The notes: a model not told the origin generated them from the letters alone. Shown: positions 26,480 through 35,695, counted from the stretch's first letter. The stretch: DNA of 64,000 nucleotides from Nodosilinea sp. P-1105 (GCF_012911975.1 NZ_SMDQ01000002.1:62001-126000), one strand, 5' to 3'. A program made the numbers and translations.

Positions 26480-26611
26480 ATGCCAGAACCCATTTACGAC
26501 CTACTGCTGCGGGGTGGCCGGGTCGTTGTCGGTGGTGCGAACACCTGCGGACAGCGCCAAGATTTTCGAGTTCTGTTTGGAGAAGACGAGTGGGTGTTTT
26601 CCGAGTTATAG
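26480..26611 (+). pseudogene. Amidohydrolase-like N-terminal stub ending in an interspersed repeat
   Basis: An ATG opens a 43-codon frame beginning PEPIYDLLLRGGRVV, which looks like the start of a dihydroorotase/amidohydrolase-type enzyme. After 16 codons the sequence becomes a 45-base repeat (26531-26575) also found at 49755-49799 with 4 mismatches. The rest of the enzyme is missing. The repeat or a rearrangement at its border probably truncated the gene. Confidence 0.5.
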
Positions 26612-26715
26612 CGGCGTTCGGGGGCGTTGGCTGAGGTCAGAACCCCTCGGCGGTGCTTGATCAGCAAAATATTGAGCTTATCTATAATGAGGAGTCCGTC
26701 CATCACGGTTGTTCC

Positions 26716-27585
26716 ATGGTTTGGATTGTTGCCACCTTTTACAAATTTGTCCCCCTCAGTCAGCCGGGGACACTGCGGATTGAGCTGCTGGAAACATGCC
26801 TGGGCTGGGGATTGCGGGGGACGATCTTGCTGGCCAGCGAGGGACTGAACGGCACCGTGGCGGGCGATCGCAACCACATCGACCAACTCCTGACCTGGCT
26901 GCACGGTCATCCTGAAGTTGGCTACTTTCCCCACCAAGAATCGGCCACCAACGAGGCACCGTTTGAACGGATGAAGGTGAAGCTGAAGCGGGAAATTGTC
27001 ACCTTGGGGCGACCGGAGGTCAGCCCAGCGCAGCAGCCGGTGGGCACCTATGTCGATCCCCACACCTGGAACCAGGTGATTAACGACCCTGAAGTGATGG
27101 TGATCGACACCCGTAACGACTTTGAAGTGCAACTCGGCACCTTCCAGGGGGCAATCAATCCCCAGACCCAATCATTCCGGCAACTGCCCGACTACGTGGC
27201 CACCCACCTGGACCCGGCGCAACACAAAAAAGTCGCCATGTTTTGCACTGGCGGCATTCGCTGCGAAAAGGCCACCGCCTACCTGCGATCGCAGGGCTTC
27301 GAGCAGGTTTACCATCTGCAAGGGGGCATTTTGAATTACCTAAAGACGGTGCCTGAAGCCGAAAGCTTGTGGCAAGGGGACTGCTTTGTGTTTGACGATC
27401 GCGTCACCGTCGACCATCAGCTCGCCCCAGGCCAGTACCAGCTCTGTCTGGGCTGTGGCCATCCCGTTAGCCCCCAGGAGCAAACCTCCCCCACCTATGA
27501 ACCGGGCATTAGCTGCCCCCATTGTTATGCAGATCTAACTCCTGAACGGCGCGATCGTCTAGCCCAACGACGGCGTCACCGCTAG
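26716..27585 (+). CDS. trhO: tRNA uridine(34) hydroxylase / rhodanese-like TrhO
   Basis: This 289-residue member of the YceA/TrhO family makes 5-hydroxyuridine at the tRNA wobble position. The N-terminal domain (ATFYKFVPL ... GTILLASEGLNGTVAG) is followed by a rhodanese domain with the active-site loop FCTGGIRCEKA. The C-terminal zinc-binding-like cysteines are CLGCGHPVS and CPHCYADL. ATG 26716 (MVWIVATFYKF) is preferred over the earlier start in the track. Confidence 0.9.
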   Translation: MVWIVATFYKFVPLSQPGTLRIELLETCLGWGLRGTILLASEGLNGTVAGDRNHIDQLLTWLHGHPEVGYFPHQESATNEAPFERMKVKLKREIVTLGRPEVSPAQQPVGTYVDPHTWNQVINDPEVMVIDTRNDFEVQLGTFQGAINPQTQSFRQLPDYVATHLDPAQHKKVAMFCTGGIRCEKATAYLRSQGFEQVYHLQGGILNYLKTVPEAESLWQGDCFVFDDRVTVDHQLAPGQYQLCLGCGHPVSPQEQTSPTYEPGISCPHCYADLTPERRDRLAQRRRHR

Positions 27586-27704
27586 TGACCTAAAACTCCA
27601 TCTGGCTCCCTACCTGGGATAGAGACAAGAGCGGGGGACCGTCGGTACCCTAGACTCCATCCAGTATTGTGGATGCTGGTTTTTTCAAAAAGTAGTGTGT
27701 CGCC

Positions 27705-29045
27705 GTGGAAGACAATGTGATGCCCAGCCCGTTAGACAGCCAGGATGCAGACCAAAAACCTCCCTCTGTGCATTGGTGGTGGTGGCTAGCTGGGGGGGTG
27801 GGAGTCTTGCTGATTGCCCTATTCGGCTATGTCTACGCTAAGGGCATTTTTCGCACAGCGCCAGACTATAGCATTGCCAATGTTCCTGGCTTAGAGGATC
27901 CGCAGTTTCATCTCAGCCTGGTGGGGTTGACCAATGCCGTGGCCACCACCGGGTACATGACCGGCTTTTGGGACAATGTGGACGATATTTATGCGGCCCG
28001 CAAAGCCGCCATGGCCCAGGCGGAGCGCCTGATTCAATACGAAACCTACTTTATGACCCCAGGGCGTCGGGCCGATGACTTTGCTGATGTGGTAGTGGAA
28101 CGGGCTCTGGCTGGGGTGACGGTGCAGCTGTTGTTTGACCATCAGGGCACTGAGGCCATGCCCGCAGAGTACTGGCAGCGGCTGAGAAATATGGGGGTGC
28201 AGGTGGAGTTTTTTCGCCAGCCGGATTGGCGGGCACCGCTGGAATACAACTCGCGATCGCACCGCAAACTCTTAATTATTGATGGTCAGCAGGTGCTGAT
28301 TGGCGGAGCTGGCATCTCTGACTACTGGGATGGGGTCGAGTTCGACCACGACACCGCCCCCTGGCTCGACTTTGAAGTGGCCTACGAAGGGGAAATTGTG
28401 CGCCTGCTCCAGGGTAAGTTTCTACAGAACTGGGCCTATGCCGGGGGCGACATCAACCTCGATCGAGAGGTCAGCACCGGCCCGGACGAAGCGGTCGTTC
28501 CCTTATACATCACGGATGACACCTCAACGTTGAATGAATCGTCCATCCGCATGTTGGTGCAGCTAAGTGCATTAGCGGCCCAGCAGCGACTCTGGGTTGG
28601 TAGCCCCTATTTCGTCCCTGATCGCAACACTGCCCAGGCGCTAATTGACGCCCAAGGTAGTGGAGTTGATGTGCGCGTGTTGACCATGGGCGATGCCACT
28701 GACAAACGATTTGTCCACCTCGCCTCCCGAGAGCTCTACGGCGACCTGTTACAGGCCGGCATCGAGGTTTGTGAATATCAGCCCAGTATGATGCACGCCA
28801 AATTCATCCTGGTGGATGCGGATTGGGTCAGCACTGGCAGCGCCAATTTTGACCCCCGCAGCTATTTCCACAACGACGAACTCAACATCTCCGGCCCCTA
28901 CCCACAACTGTCTGACGCCGTGGAGCAATTCTTTCTCAACGCCATGGACAACAGCCGCTGCCTTTCCTACCCAGAGTGGCAAAATCGACCATGGACCGAA
29001 AAACTGACCGGGCAAGTCGCTCTGATCTTCAAAAATCTGCTATAG
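27705..29045 (+). CDS. Phospholipase-D-family protein (cardiolipin-synthase-like), membrane anchored
   Basis: This protein of about 441-446 residues has an N-terminal membrane helix (WWWLAGGVGVLLIALFGYVYA) and two HKD motifs: SHRKLLIIDGQQVLIGGAGISD and HAKFILVDADWVSTGSANFDPRS. It probably acts as a phospholipase or phosphatidyltransferase at the membrane. GTG 27705 and ATG 27720 are both possible starts. A second PLD-type gene begins at the right end of the window. Confidence 0.88.
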   Translation: MEDNVMPSPLDSQDADQKPPSVHWWWWLAGGVGVLLIALFGYVYAKGIFRTAPDYSIANVPGLEDPQFHLSLVGLTNAVATTGYMTGFWDNVDDIYAARKAAMAQAERLIQYETYFMTPGRRADDFADVVVERALAGVTVQLLFDHQGTEAMPAEYWQRLRNMGVQVEFFRQPDWRAPLEYNSRSHRKLLIIDGQQVLIGGAGISDYWDGVEFDHDTAPWLDFEVAYEGEIVRLLQGKFLQNWAYAGGDINLDREVSTGPDEAVVPLYITDDTSTLNESSIRMLVQLSALAAQQRLWVGSPYFVPDRNTAQALIDAQGSGVDVRVLTMGDATDKRFVHLASRELYGDLLQAGIEVCEYQPSMMHAKFILVDADWVSTGSANFDPRSYFHNDELNISGPYPQLSDAVEQFFLNAMDNSRCLSYPEWQNRPWTEKLTGQVALIFKNLL

Positions 29046-29454
29046 CCCAGAACTTAGGGATCTGCGGGTTAATAGTCTACCCAGTGGCCAGGTTTCGACT
29101 TCGCTCAACCTTCAGCGATCGAGGGCTGAGCGAAGTCGTTCATGTCATGGCTCCCCTGGGGAGCAAGCCCGATCTGCGGGTAGTTTATTGTCCTCACGTC
29201 CCTTACCATCATTTCACCCCAAGCATCCCCGTTGAGATCGTTGCCTCGACAGGGATGCATTTAGGGCCTCACCCATTGATAACGTCCCCATGCCTGTGCC
29301 GCGATCGCGGAGCAAGATCAGAGGTCTAAGGCGAGGCTCCCCCCTTGAATAGTCGCCTGCTGGTGCTTTTTTGCAGACATCTTCCTCAGGCACTGAGGCG
29401 GGAATGCCTTCGGTTAACGCATTCGAGGAATTTTCGCAAACTTTGTTGCACGTT
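29046..29454. repeat. Intergenic region with a palindromic repeat
   Basis: GACTTCGCTCA (29088-29098) and TGAGCGAAGTC (about 29127-29137) form an 11-bp inverted repeat of the common GACAGGCTCAG/GAAGTC repeat family. No gene is visible. The right end leads into the light-regulated promoter. Confidence 0.55.
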
Positions 29455-29466
29455 TGTAACAAAACT

Positions 29467-29484
29467 GTTACATTGATTTACATA
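29467..29484 (+). promoter_or_regulatory. HLR1 element (RpaB binding site) of the light-harvesting-like gene
   Basis: GTTACATT-GA-TTTACATA matches the HLR1 consensus (G/T)TTACA(T/A)(T/A)NN(G/T)TTACA(T/A)(T/A) at every position. It overlaps a plausible -10 (TTACAT at 29468, with TTGCAC at 29446 as -35), which suggests RpaB repression in low light and release in high light. Its left half also forms a TGTAAC-N6-GTTACA palindrome (29455-29472). RpaB binding is inferred from the consensus. Confidence 0.8.
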
Positions 29485-29512
29485 AAGCAACAAACGCCCT
29501 GGAGGGACCCAA

Positions 29513-29683
29513 ATGTACACCACCCAACTCGACAACGGTATTCTCAACAACTACGCCGTAGAGCCCACTGTTTATCTAGCGGAGTATCCTTCCCAATGGC
29601 AGCAGCAGCGCTACGCGTTACAGGGTGCTGTGGCCACTCTTTTCGTCACTGGTTTAGTGCTGGTCGCCCTGGCTGTTAGCTAA
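29513..29683 (+). CDS. Ssl1498-family light-harvesting-like small protein
   Basis: This 56-residue protein is too short for the ORF track. It begins MYTTQLDNGILNNYAVEP and ends in one membrane helix (LQGAVATLFVTGLVLVALAVS). This is the ssl1498-type light-harvesting-like family of cyanobacteria. GGAGGG at 29501-29506 is a strong ribosome site. The HLR1 box upstream points to high-light control. It is followed after 57 bases by another small conserved gene. Confidence 0.85.
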   Translation: MYTTQLDNGILNNYAVEPTVYLAEYPSQWQQQRYALQGAVATLFVTGLVLVALAVS

Positions 29684-29740
29684 ATCAGGGCTAGGGAGAC
29701 TAATTAAGTTTTAGATGTCTTTGTAAAGGAATCAGTGGTT

Positions 29741-29938
29741 ATGTTTGCACCTTTAGTTGTCCTGGTTCGTAATGCGATGGGTACTCCCAAGTTCAACAAG
29801 TTACGGGGAAAGGCCATCGCGCTGCATTCTAAAGCGATTACTCGCTTCTGCAATCGGTTTGGGATCACCAGCAAAGAGCGGCAAAGCTTGATTCGCCTGG
29901 CTCGGGACAATGGCAAGCGATTGGGCTTCTTGATCTAG
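29741..29938 (+). CDS. Small conserved cyanobacterial protein downstream of the ssl1498-type gene
   Basis: This 65-residue basic protein (MFAPLVVLVRNAMGTPKFN, then GKAIALHSKAITRFCNRFG and LIRLARDNGKRLGFL) looks strongly conserved in style, and I recall similar unnamed cyanobacterial proteins. There is no membrane helix. ATG 29741 with AAAGGA about 10 bases upstream is chosen; GTG 29735 is possible. It is probably cotranscribed with the HLR1-controlled gene. Confidence 0.7.
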   Translation: MFAPLVVLVRNAMGTPKFNKLRGKAIALHSKAITRFCNRFGITSKERQSLIRLARDNGKRLGFLI

Positions 29939-30280
29939 TCGATCACATCGGGTTGTGACCAGAAACACTCAGAAATCAGGCTGCGATCTCAGTCACAGTC
30001 TGATCAGCCCGGTAAATTTAAGAGTAATAAGCCCAAGGGCTGGTTTCACCAAGGGCGATCGCTAGACAATCTCGACCCCTTTCTGGGCATTTACCATCGA
30101 CTCACCTTCAGTTTCCTCTCCAAGACAACGACTGTCAGCCCCGGTGCTCTACCGGGGCTTTTTATTGGGGCGATTGGGAGATTGAGTTTCTTATAGATTT
30201 AGATCCGCATCCATGGGGCAACACCCTATAGGATATAGGCATGACCACCGGAAGCAGCTAGAGTTGCTAGGAGTATCGCT
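29939..30280. other. Intergenic region with a terminator
   Basis: The stretch has no gene that I can support. It holds the strong terminator at 30137-30164 and then the start region of the zinc-protease gene. Confidence 0.5.
30137..30164 (+). terminator. Rho-independent terminator
   Basis: A 9-bp perfect stem (AGCCCCGGT / ACCGGGGCT) with loop GCTCT is followed by TTTTATT. It ends the light-regulated unit upstream, about 200 bases after its last stop codon. Confidence 0.85.
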
Positions 30281-30736
30281 ATGGGGTCTGAGGCGGCGTC
30301 CTTAGACATAATTGGTTGGCGCGAATGGGTTGCCCTGCCGGCCTTAGGGGTTCACACTATTAAAGCCAAAGTCGATACCGGAGCGCGGTCTTCGGCCCTG
30401 CATGCCTTTGAGGTGGAACAGTTTGAACGGGATGGCCAGCCGATAGTGAGGTTTCAGGCCCACCCGGTTCAGCGCAATGACACGGTGATTGTGGCAGCTG
30501 AGGCTCCGCTGCTGGATCAGCGGGTGGTGCGAAATTCTGGGGGGCAAGAACAGTTACGACCGGTGATTGAAACCTCGGTGCGGGTGGGGCATCAGGTTTG
30601 GCTCATAGAACTGACGCTCACGAACCGCGATGACATGGGGTTTCGCTTGTTATTGGGGCGTCAGGCGGTGCGCTATCGCTATTTGGTTGATCCGGGGGGC
30701 TCATACCTGCAACCATTACCAGAGCACTCCAGCTAA
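30281..30736 (+). CDS. Retropepsin-like 'ATP-dependent zinc protease' family protein (RimK partner)
   Basis: This 151-residue protein has the family motif KVDTGARSSALHA, the aspartic-protease-like DTGA core, and ends MGFRLLLGRQAVRYRYLVDP. The family is annotated as zinc protease, but its fold is aspartic-protease-like. It commonly neighbours RimK-type ligases, as here (122-base gap), suggesting a joint role in adding or trimming glutamates. Confidence 0.85.
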   Translation: MGSEAASLDIIGWREWVALPALGVHTIKAKVDTGARSSALHAFEVEQFERDGQPIVRFQAHPVQRNDTVIVAAEAPLLDQRVVRNSGGQEQLRPVIETSVRVGHQVWLIELTLTNRDDMGFRLLLGRQAVRYRYLVDPGGSYLQPLPEHSS

Positions 30737-30858
30737 TTCGTTATCGAGAAATTGGGCAAGGCCAGTACAACTCGCTAATTTCAGCGCCATTACCCCGGAT
30801 ACTTTTTGATGGAATACGCTCAGAGATACGTTTGGCCGATGTTTAACCATAAGCCGCT

Positions 30859-31764
30859 ATGAAAATTGCGATTTTGTCTAGGGATGCTACGCTCTACTCA
30901 ACCCGGCGGCTCAAAGAGGCGGGAGAGGCTCAGGGTCACGACATGCCGGTGATCGATCACCTGCGCTGTTACATGAATATCACCTCCCACAAGCCTAAGG
31001 TGATCTATCAGGGGGAGCACCTGGAAGATATTGAGGCGGTAATACCCCGGATTGGGGCGTCGAATACGTTTTATGGCACGGCGGTGGTGCGCCAGTTTGA
31101 AATTATGGGGGTGTTTACGGCCAATACTTCCATGGCCATTTCGCGATCGCGGGATAAGCTGCGATCGCTGCAAATTATGGCTCGGCGAGGTATTGGCTTG
31201 CCCGTTACCGGGTTTGCCCACTCCACCAAAGATATCGACGGCCTGGTGGACATCGTTGGCGGTGCCCCCCTGGTGATCAAGCTGTTAGAGGGCACCCAGG
31301 GCATTGGGGTGGTGCTGGCAGAAACCCAGCAGGCCGCCAAGTCGGTAATCGAAGCGTTTCGCGGCCTGGATGCCAATATCCTGGTGCAAGAGTTTATTAA
31401 AGAAGCGCGGGGCATGGACCTTCGCTGCTTTGTCATCGGCGATAAGGTGGTGGCCGCCATGAAGCGCCAGGGGGCACCGGGGGAGTTTCGCTCGAACCTG
31501 CACCGGGGGGGGTCGGCGGACAAGGTGCGGCTCACCCCAGAAGAACGCAGTACTGCCATTCGAGCGGCCAAGGCCATGGGTTTGCGGGTGGCCGGGGTAG
31601 ACCTGTTGCGATCGAACCACGGCCCGGTGGTGATGGAAGTCAATTCATCCCCAGGGCTGGAGGGGATCGAAAAGGCCACTAATGTTGATGTCGCCAGCAA
31701 AATCATTGATTTTGTGGTGAAAAACGCTGCCCCCCATAAGGATCGCGATCGGATTAAGTACTGA
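30859..31764 (+). CDS. rimK: RimK-type ATP-grasp ligase (ribosomal protein S6 glutamylation)
   Basis: This 301-residue ATP-grasp enzyme adds glutamate residues to the C-terminus of ribosomal protein S6. It has an N-terminal RimK domain ([18 protein letters not shown]), ATP-grasp motifs ([34 protein letters not shown]) and the metal site [17 protein letters not shown]. It lies next to the retropepsin-like partner. Confidence 0.92.
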   Translation: MKIAILSRDATLYSTRRLKEAGEAQGHDMPVIDHLRCYMNITSHKPKVIYQGEHLEDIEAVIPRIGASNTFYGTAVVRQFEIMGVFTANTSMAISRSRDKLRSLQIMARRGIGLPVTGFAHSTKDIDGLVDIVGGAPLVIKLLEGTQGIGVVLAETQQAAKSVIEAFRGLDANILVQEFIKEARGMDLRCFVIGDKVVAAMKRQGAPGEFRSNLHRGGSADKVRLTPEERSTAIRAAKAMGLRVAGVDLLRSNHGPVVMEVNSSPGLEGIEKATNVDVASKIIDFVVKNAAPHKDRDRIKY

Positions 31765-32107
31765 TGTATCGTTGGAGATGGGGAGATGGGGAGATGGGGA
31801 GATGGGGAGATGGGGGAGAGCGGGGAGAGTTTTGAGTTTTGAGTTTTGAGGTAGGGGCAGACCTGGGTGTCTGCCCTGGTGGGAAATTGGGCGATGGGGG
31901 TAGGGGCAGACCTGGGTGTCTGCCCTGGTGGGGAATTGGGCGATGGGGGAGGTAGGGGAAGAGTTTTGGACTTTTCATTCTGTCGCCCTCCGCCCTCCAC
32001 TTTTCGTCTTAGGTAATCAAGGGGGGTTGCCCTTTAAAGTTTTTTGTCATCCTCAGTTTTGGGTAGAGCCCTTGTTTTATGGTGCTTAAACGGAGGAAGA
32101 AAACACT
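31765..32107. repeat. Tandem repeats between rimK and the symporter gene
   Basis: Four or more GGGGAGAT octamer-like units (about 31775-31816) are followed by TTTTGAG heptamers (about 31829-31850). Then comes a 49-base unit present twice in tandem (31851-31899 and 31900-31948, one mismatch). Each 49-base unit contains the perfect hairpin GGGCAGAC-CTGGGT-GTCTGCCC. The same families occur inside the WD40 gene at 39.2 kb. The last 60 bases hold the symporter ribosome site GGAGGAAG. Confidence 0.85.
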
Positions 32108-33616
32108 ATGACACGTGAAAAGTGGTCGTCTAAGACTGTATTTATATTGGCGGCGGTTGGCTCAGCCGTCGGGTTAGGCAATGTCTGGCGATTTCCCTAC
32201 TTGGCCGGACAGTATGGGGGTGGGGCATTTTTAATTCCCTACCTGATTGCGTTTGTGGTCATGGCCACGCCCATCTTGATTTTGGAACTGGCGATCGGTC
32301 AGCGGATGCAGCAGGGGCCGGTTAAATCCCTACGGCAGATGCACCCCGCCTTTGGTGGGGTAGGGCTTTTGGGGGTAATTTCGGCTTTTTTGGTGGTGGC
32401 CTACTACGCGGTGGTAATGGCCTGGTGTTTGCTGTATCTGTTGCAGTCGTTCGCCGTCGCCTGGGCCGATGACCCTGAAACCTACTTTTTTGGCAATGTG
32501 TTGCAAATTAGTGACGGCATTGGCCAGTTGGGGGGCTTTAACGGGCCGGTGCTGGGGGCTTTGGCGGCCATTTGGCTGATGATTTATTTCTGTATTTGGC
32601 AAGGTCCCAAAAGTGTGGGCCGGGTAGTGCTCTATACGGTGCCGATCCCGGTGGCGGTGCTGGGGGTGCTGTTTTTGCGATCGCTATTTTTACCGGGCTT
32701 TTGGGCTGGCTGGCAGCTCTACCTCACCCCAGTTTGGAGCGCTATGCTCTCCCCTGAGGTTTGGACGGCAGCAGCGGCCCAGGCCTTTTTGACCCTATCC
32801 GTGGCGTTTGCGATCATGCTTACCTATGCCAGCTACAAAAACCCAGACGAAGACATTGCTAAATCCTCGTGGATTACGGCCCTGTCAGATATGGCTATCA
32901 GCCTGTTTGCTGGATTTGTGGTGTTTGCGGTGCTGGGCTATATGGCCTATGAAGCCTCAACGACAGTGGCTGAGGTCACGGCCTCGGGGCCAGGGCTAGC
33001 CTTTGTTGTGTTTCCCCAAGCCCTCAGTTTGATGCCCCTACCGGGCCTGTTTAGCGCCCTGTTCTTCTTTATGCTGCTTACCCTGGGGATCGACAGTGCC
33101 TTTTCGCTGGTCGAACCGGCGATCGCGACGATTACCGACATGAAGCCAGAAGCTAAGAGCACCCGGGTGGCGGGCTGGGTTTGTCTTGCGGCCTTTGGGG
33201 TGGGTCTGTTATACACCACCCGAGCCGGGCTCTACTTTTTGGATATCATCGACCACTTTGTGGTCAGCTACAACGCGATTTTGATGGCCCTGGGGATGGC
33301 CCTGCTGGGCGGTTGGGTATTTGGAGCCGAAGCTTTGCGCCGCTATATTAATGAAGTCAGTGACTGGCATGTGGGTCGCTGGTGGAATATAGCGATTAAA
33401 TGGGTAGTCCCTGTGGTGCTGACCATTCTGTTGGCTACCCAACTTTCCACCGATCTACGCAACCCCTATGAGGGTTATCCAGCTTGGGCCCTGGCCCTGG
33501 GCTGGGCGGCGGTGATCGTGCCCGTAGGGCTTGGCCTGTGGATGGTGCGGGGTCAGCGACAAAGCGTGACGACTAATCGTGATGCCCTGGCCGAAAGCCC
33601 AGTGGCAGATGAGTAG
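32108..33616 (+). CDS. Sodium-dependent transporter (neurotransmitter:sodium symporter family)
   Basis: This 502-residue protein of about 12 membrane helices has the family signature early on (FILAAVGSAVGLGNVWRFPYLAGQYGGGAFLIPY), which forms the sodium and substrate site. The helix near residue 330 contains LTLGIDSAFSLVEP. Bacterial members import amino acids; the substrate here is unknown. GGAGGAAG lies upstream of ATG 32108. Confidence 0.9.
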   Translation: MTREKWSSKTVFILAAVGSAVGLGNVWRFPYLAGQYGGGAFLIPYLIAFVVMATPILILELAIGQRMQQGPVKSLRQMHPAFGGVGLLGVISAFLVVAYYAVVMAWCLLYLLQSFAVAWADDPETYFFGNVLQISDGIGQLGGFNGPVLGALAAIWLMIYFCIWQGPKSVGRVVLYTVPIPVAVLGVLFLRSLFLPGFWAGWQLYLTPVWSAMLSPEVWTAAAAQAFLTLSVAFAIMLTYASYKNPDEDIAKSSWITALSDMAISLFAGFVVFAVLGYMAYEASTTVAEVTASGPGLAFVVFPQALSLMPLPGLFSALFFFMLLTLGIDSAFSLVEPAIATITDMKPEAKSTRVAGWVCLAAFGVGLLYTTRAGLYFLDIIDHFVVSYNAILMALGMALLGGWVFGAEALRRYINEVSDWHVGRWWNIAIKWVVPVVLTILLATQLSTDLRNPYEGYPAWALALGWAAVIVPVGLGLWMVRGQRQSVTTNRDALAESPVADE

Positions 33617-33838
33617 TACGCTGCGGCATCAGTCGGCCAACCATTCCTGATACCTAGCCCCTAGTCGATACTGTTGACCGTTTTGAGTCGGCGATCGCCC
33701 CTTAAAATCTTTCCGCCCAAATCACACCAGCCAGGAAAATCCCTGTTACCCTGGATGTCTACATTTTGCTGGTAGTTTGCCGACCATAGCGGCGATCGCC
33801 CACAGCAAGTCACAACATCAGGGTAATCACAACGACGG

Positions 33839-34453
33839 GTGAAAACATCACAGGTGCTAGCGCCATTTGAACTACTGTGGGCATTAATTGGGTTGGTCCT
33901 CACCATTGTGGCCACCTGGATGGAAGCATTCACCATTAACCCGCCCTGGGCCTGGGGCAGTTCTGGCGTAGAGTTGATGTCTTTGGGGGTCAGCTTTCAG
34001 GTGGGGGCCGTGTTGCTCACGGGCTGCGTCGGCGGTCGCAATGCAGCGGCTCTATCACAAATTGCCTACCTAGTTTTGGGATTAGCCCTGTTTCGTGTCT
34101 TTGAATTCCCCGTCTTTACCCAGGGAGGGGGGCTGAGTTACGTCCGAGAACCGGGCTTTGGCTACTTAGTGGCCTTCGTGCCCGCTGGTTGGATCTGTGG
34201 CTATTTGGCCTTCCAAGAGCCCCCAAAGCTAGAAAACTTGGCTTACAGCGCCCTTTGTGGTCTGGGCATCATCCATGGCCTAGGGATTATTTACCTGACC
34301 TTCGCTTCCCTGCTAGGCTGGCTACAGACCGTCTCAGCCTCTTACTGGGAGCTATTGCTGGCCTACTCGTTGGTCCCACTCCCCGGCCACTTGGTCGTGG
34401 TGTGTGCGGTGGCGGTTCTTTCCCTTACCCTGCGGCACCTGCTGTTTTATTAA
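33839..34453 (+). CDS. bioY: Biotin transporter BioY (S-component)
   Basis: This 204-residue protein has about six membrane helices and the BioY-type stretches GVELMSLGVSFQVGAVLLTGCVGGRNAAALSQ and GFGYLVAFVPAGWICGYLA. BioY is the biotin-binding S-unit of an ECF transporter. No ECF ATPase is in this window. The start is a GTG. The next gene (lspA) begins 5 bases after the stop, so they are cotranscribed. Confidence 0.85.
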   Translation: MKTSQVLAPFELLWALIGLVLTIVATWMEAFTINPPWAWGSSGVELMSLGVSFQVGAVLLTGCVGGRNAAALSQIAYLVLGLALFRVFEFPVFTQGGGLSYVREPGFGYLVAFVPAGWICGYLAFQEPPKLENLAYSALCGLGIIHGLGIIYLTFASLLGWLQTVSASYWELLLAYSLVPLPGHLVVVCAVAVLSLTLRHLLFY

Positions 34454-34457
34454 TTCC

Positions 34458-34934
34458 ATGGGCGTTAAAAATCGTTATTTCTGGATAGCCGCCGCGATTG
34501 GGTTAGTCCTCGATCAGGCCACCAAGTACTGGGTGGCCCAAAACTTTGAGCTGACCACCCCACCGGACTCTGTGGCTCTGTGGCCAGGGGTGTTTTACTT
34601 CACCTTTGTCACCAACACCGGGGCCGCCTTTAGCCTGTTTAGTGACAGCGGGGAATGGTTAAAGTGGCTGTCGATGGTGGTTAGTTTGGGGCTAGCAGCT
34701 TTAGGGATCTGGGTCACCTTACCCAACCGTTGGGAACAAGTGGGGTATGGACTAATTCTTAGCGGTGCCCTGGGCAACGGCATTGATCGGATGCTGGCCG
34801 GAGAAGTTATTGACTTTTTGGATTTTCGGCTGATTCGCTTTCCCATTTTCAATGTGGCCGATATCTGCATCAACGTCGGCATTATTTGCCTGTTAGTGGC
34901 GGCGGTTAAGACGCCCCAGAAGCGCGATCGCTAA
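34458..34934 (+). CDS. lspA: Lipoprotein signal peptidase (signal peptidase II)
   Basis: This 158-residue inner-membrane aspartyl protease cleaves signal peptides of prolipoproteins. The catalytic aspartates are in GALGNGIDRM and FPIFNVADICIN. The conserved FTFVTNTGAAFSLF is present, with four membrane helices. ATG 34458 is chosen; the earlier track start overlaps bioY out of frame. Confidence 0.93.
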   Translation: MGVKNRYFWIAAAIGLVLDQATKYWVAQNFELTTPPDSVALWPGVFYFTFVTNTGAAFSLFSDSGEWLKWLSMVVSLGLAALGIWVTLPNRWEQVGYGLILSGALGNGIDRMLAGEVIDFLDFRLIRFPIFNVADICINVGIICLLVAAVKTPQKRDR

Positions 34935-34963
34935 CCCAAAACAGCCCCGTTTTTAACTAGCGG

Positions 34964-35695
34964 CTATCCGGCTTCGTCGGTCAAAATGGCGATTAGGGTG
35001 GCCTCTGCCATGGCTTGGGCTTGGGTAATCAAGCTCGGGTCGTCGTCGGCTTGGCCTTGGAAGTAGAGGGCCAGGGGCAGGGCCGCTGAGATGACTATGG
35101 TTTCATAGAGTTCTTGTTTGCCCCGGGCACTCAGAAACTGAAAGTGAGCGTCGCTGGCCAGGGCGTTATTAAAATTCTGGAGAATCACATCTTGCTCTAC
35201 CTGGCTCAGCTCTTCCCCGTCATTGAGCACATAGTGACTGGTGAGTAGCAGGTACATCATCGCTCCCGCCACGTTGTGTTGTAGTCGTTGCTCCCCTTCC
35301 TCGACAAGCCAGTGATGATAATTGGCCAGCAACTCAGCATAGAGGTTAGCCAGTTGCTGCTGATCGGTAGGGCTGAGGGTAGGATCGCCAGCTAGCTGCT
35401 GGGGCATCAGTTGCCGGGCAACGGGGCGAAAGCTGCTAGCACCAAGGGGGGCAGAGGACGCCGCCACTGGGGACACCGCCGCAGAAGTGCCTGAAGAGCT
35501 ACCTGCCACCATGCGTTGAAAGGCGCGGTTCATAATGGCGGTATCAGCGGAACTGGAGATGGGGTTATTCCAGGTGTTGAAGGTGTAGGGATTGGTGAAT
35601 TGGGCTTTGGCAGGTTGTAAGGGAAGAAGTAGAGTAGTTGCGATCGCAGTTCCTGCCATGATCGGTCTTACCCATGTCATCGGGATAAATGTCAT
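34964..35695 (-). CDS. Exported DUF6683-like protein
   Basis: This 243-residue protein has a signal peptide (IMAGTAIATTLLLPLQPAKA, cleavage after AKA). After a Ser/Ala-rich stretch comes a helical domain (LYAELLANYHHWLVEEG, NVAGAMMYLLLTSHYVLNDGEEL, ARGKQELYETIVISAALPL) resembling DUF6683. It is probably periplasmic. Function is unknown. It is the last of three minus-strand genes for membrane-associated products. Confidence 0.7.
   Translation of the reverse strand: MTFIPMTWVRPIMAGTAIATTLLLPLQPAKAQFTNPYTFNTWNNPISSSADTAIMNRAFQRMVAGSSSGTSAAVSPVAASSAPLGASSFRPVARQLMPQQLAGDPTLSPTDQQQLANLYAELLANYHHWLVEEGEQRLQHNVAGAMMYLLLTSHYVLNDGEELSQVEQDVILQNFNNALASDAHFQFLSARGKQELYETIVISAALPLALYFQGQADDDPSLITQAQAMAEATLIAILTDEAG

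Noticed and set aside
26494-27171. Minus-strand 225-residue ORF opposite trhO
   Set aside because: It is a shadow frame of trhO and of the repeat upstream; the plus-strand gene has full family motifs.
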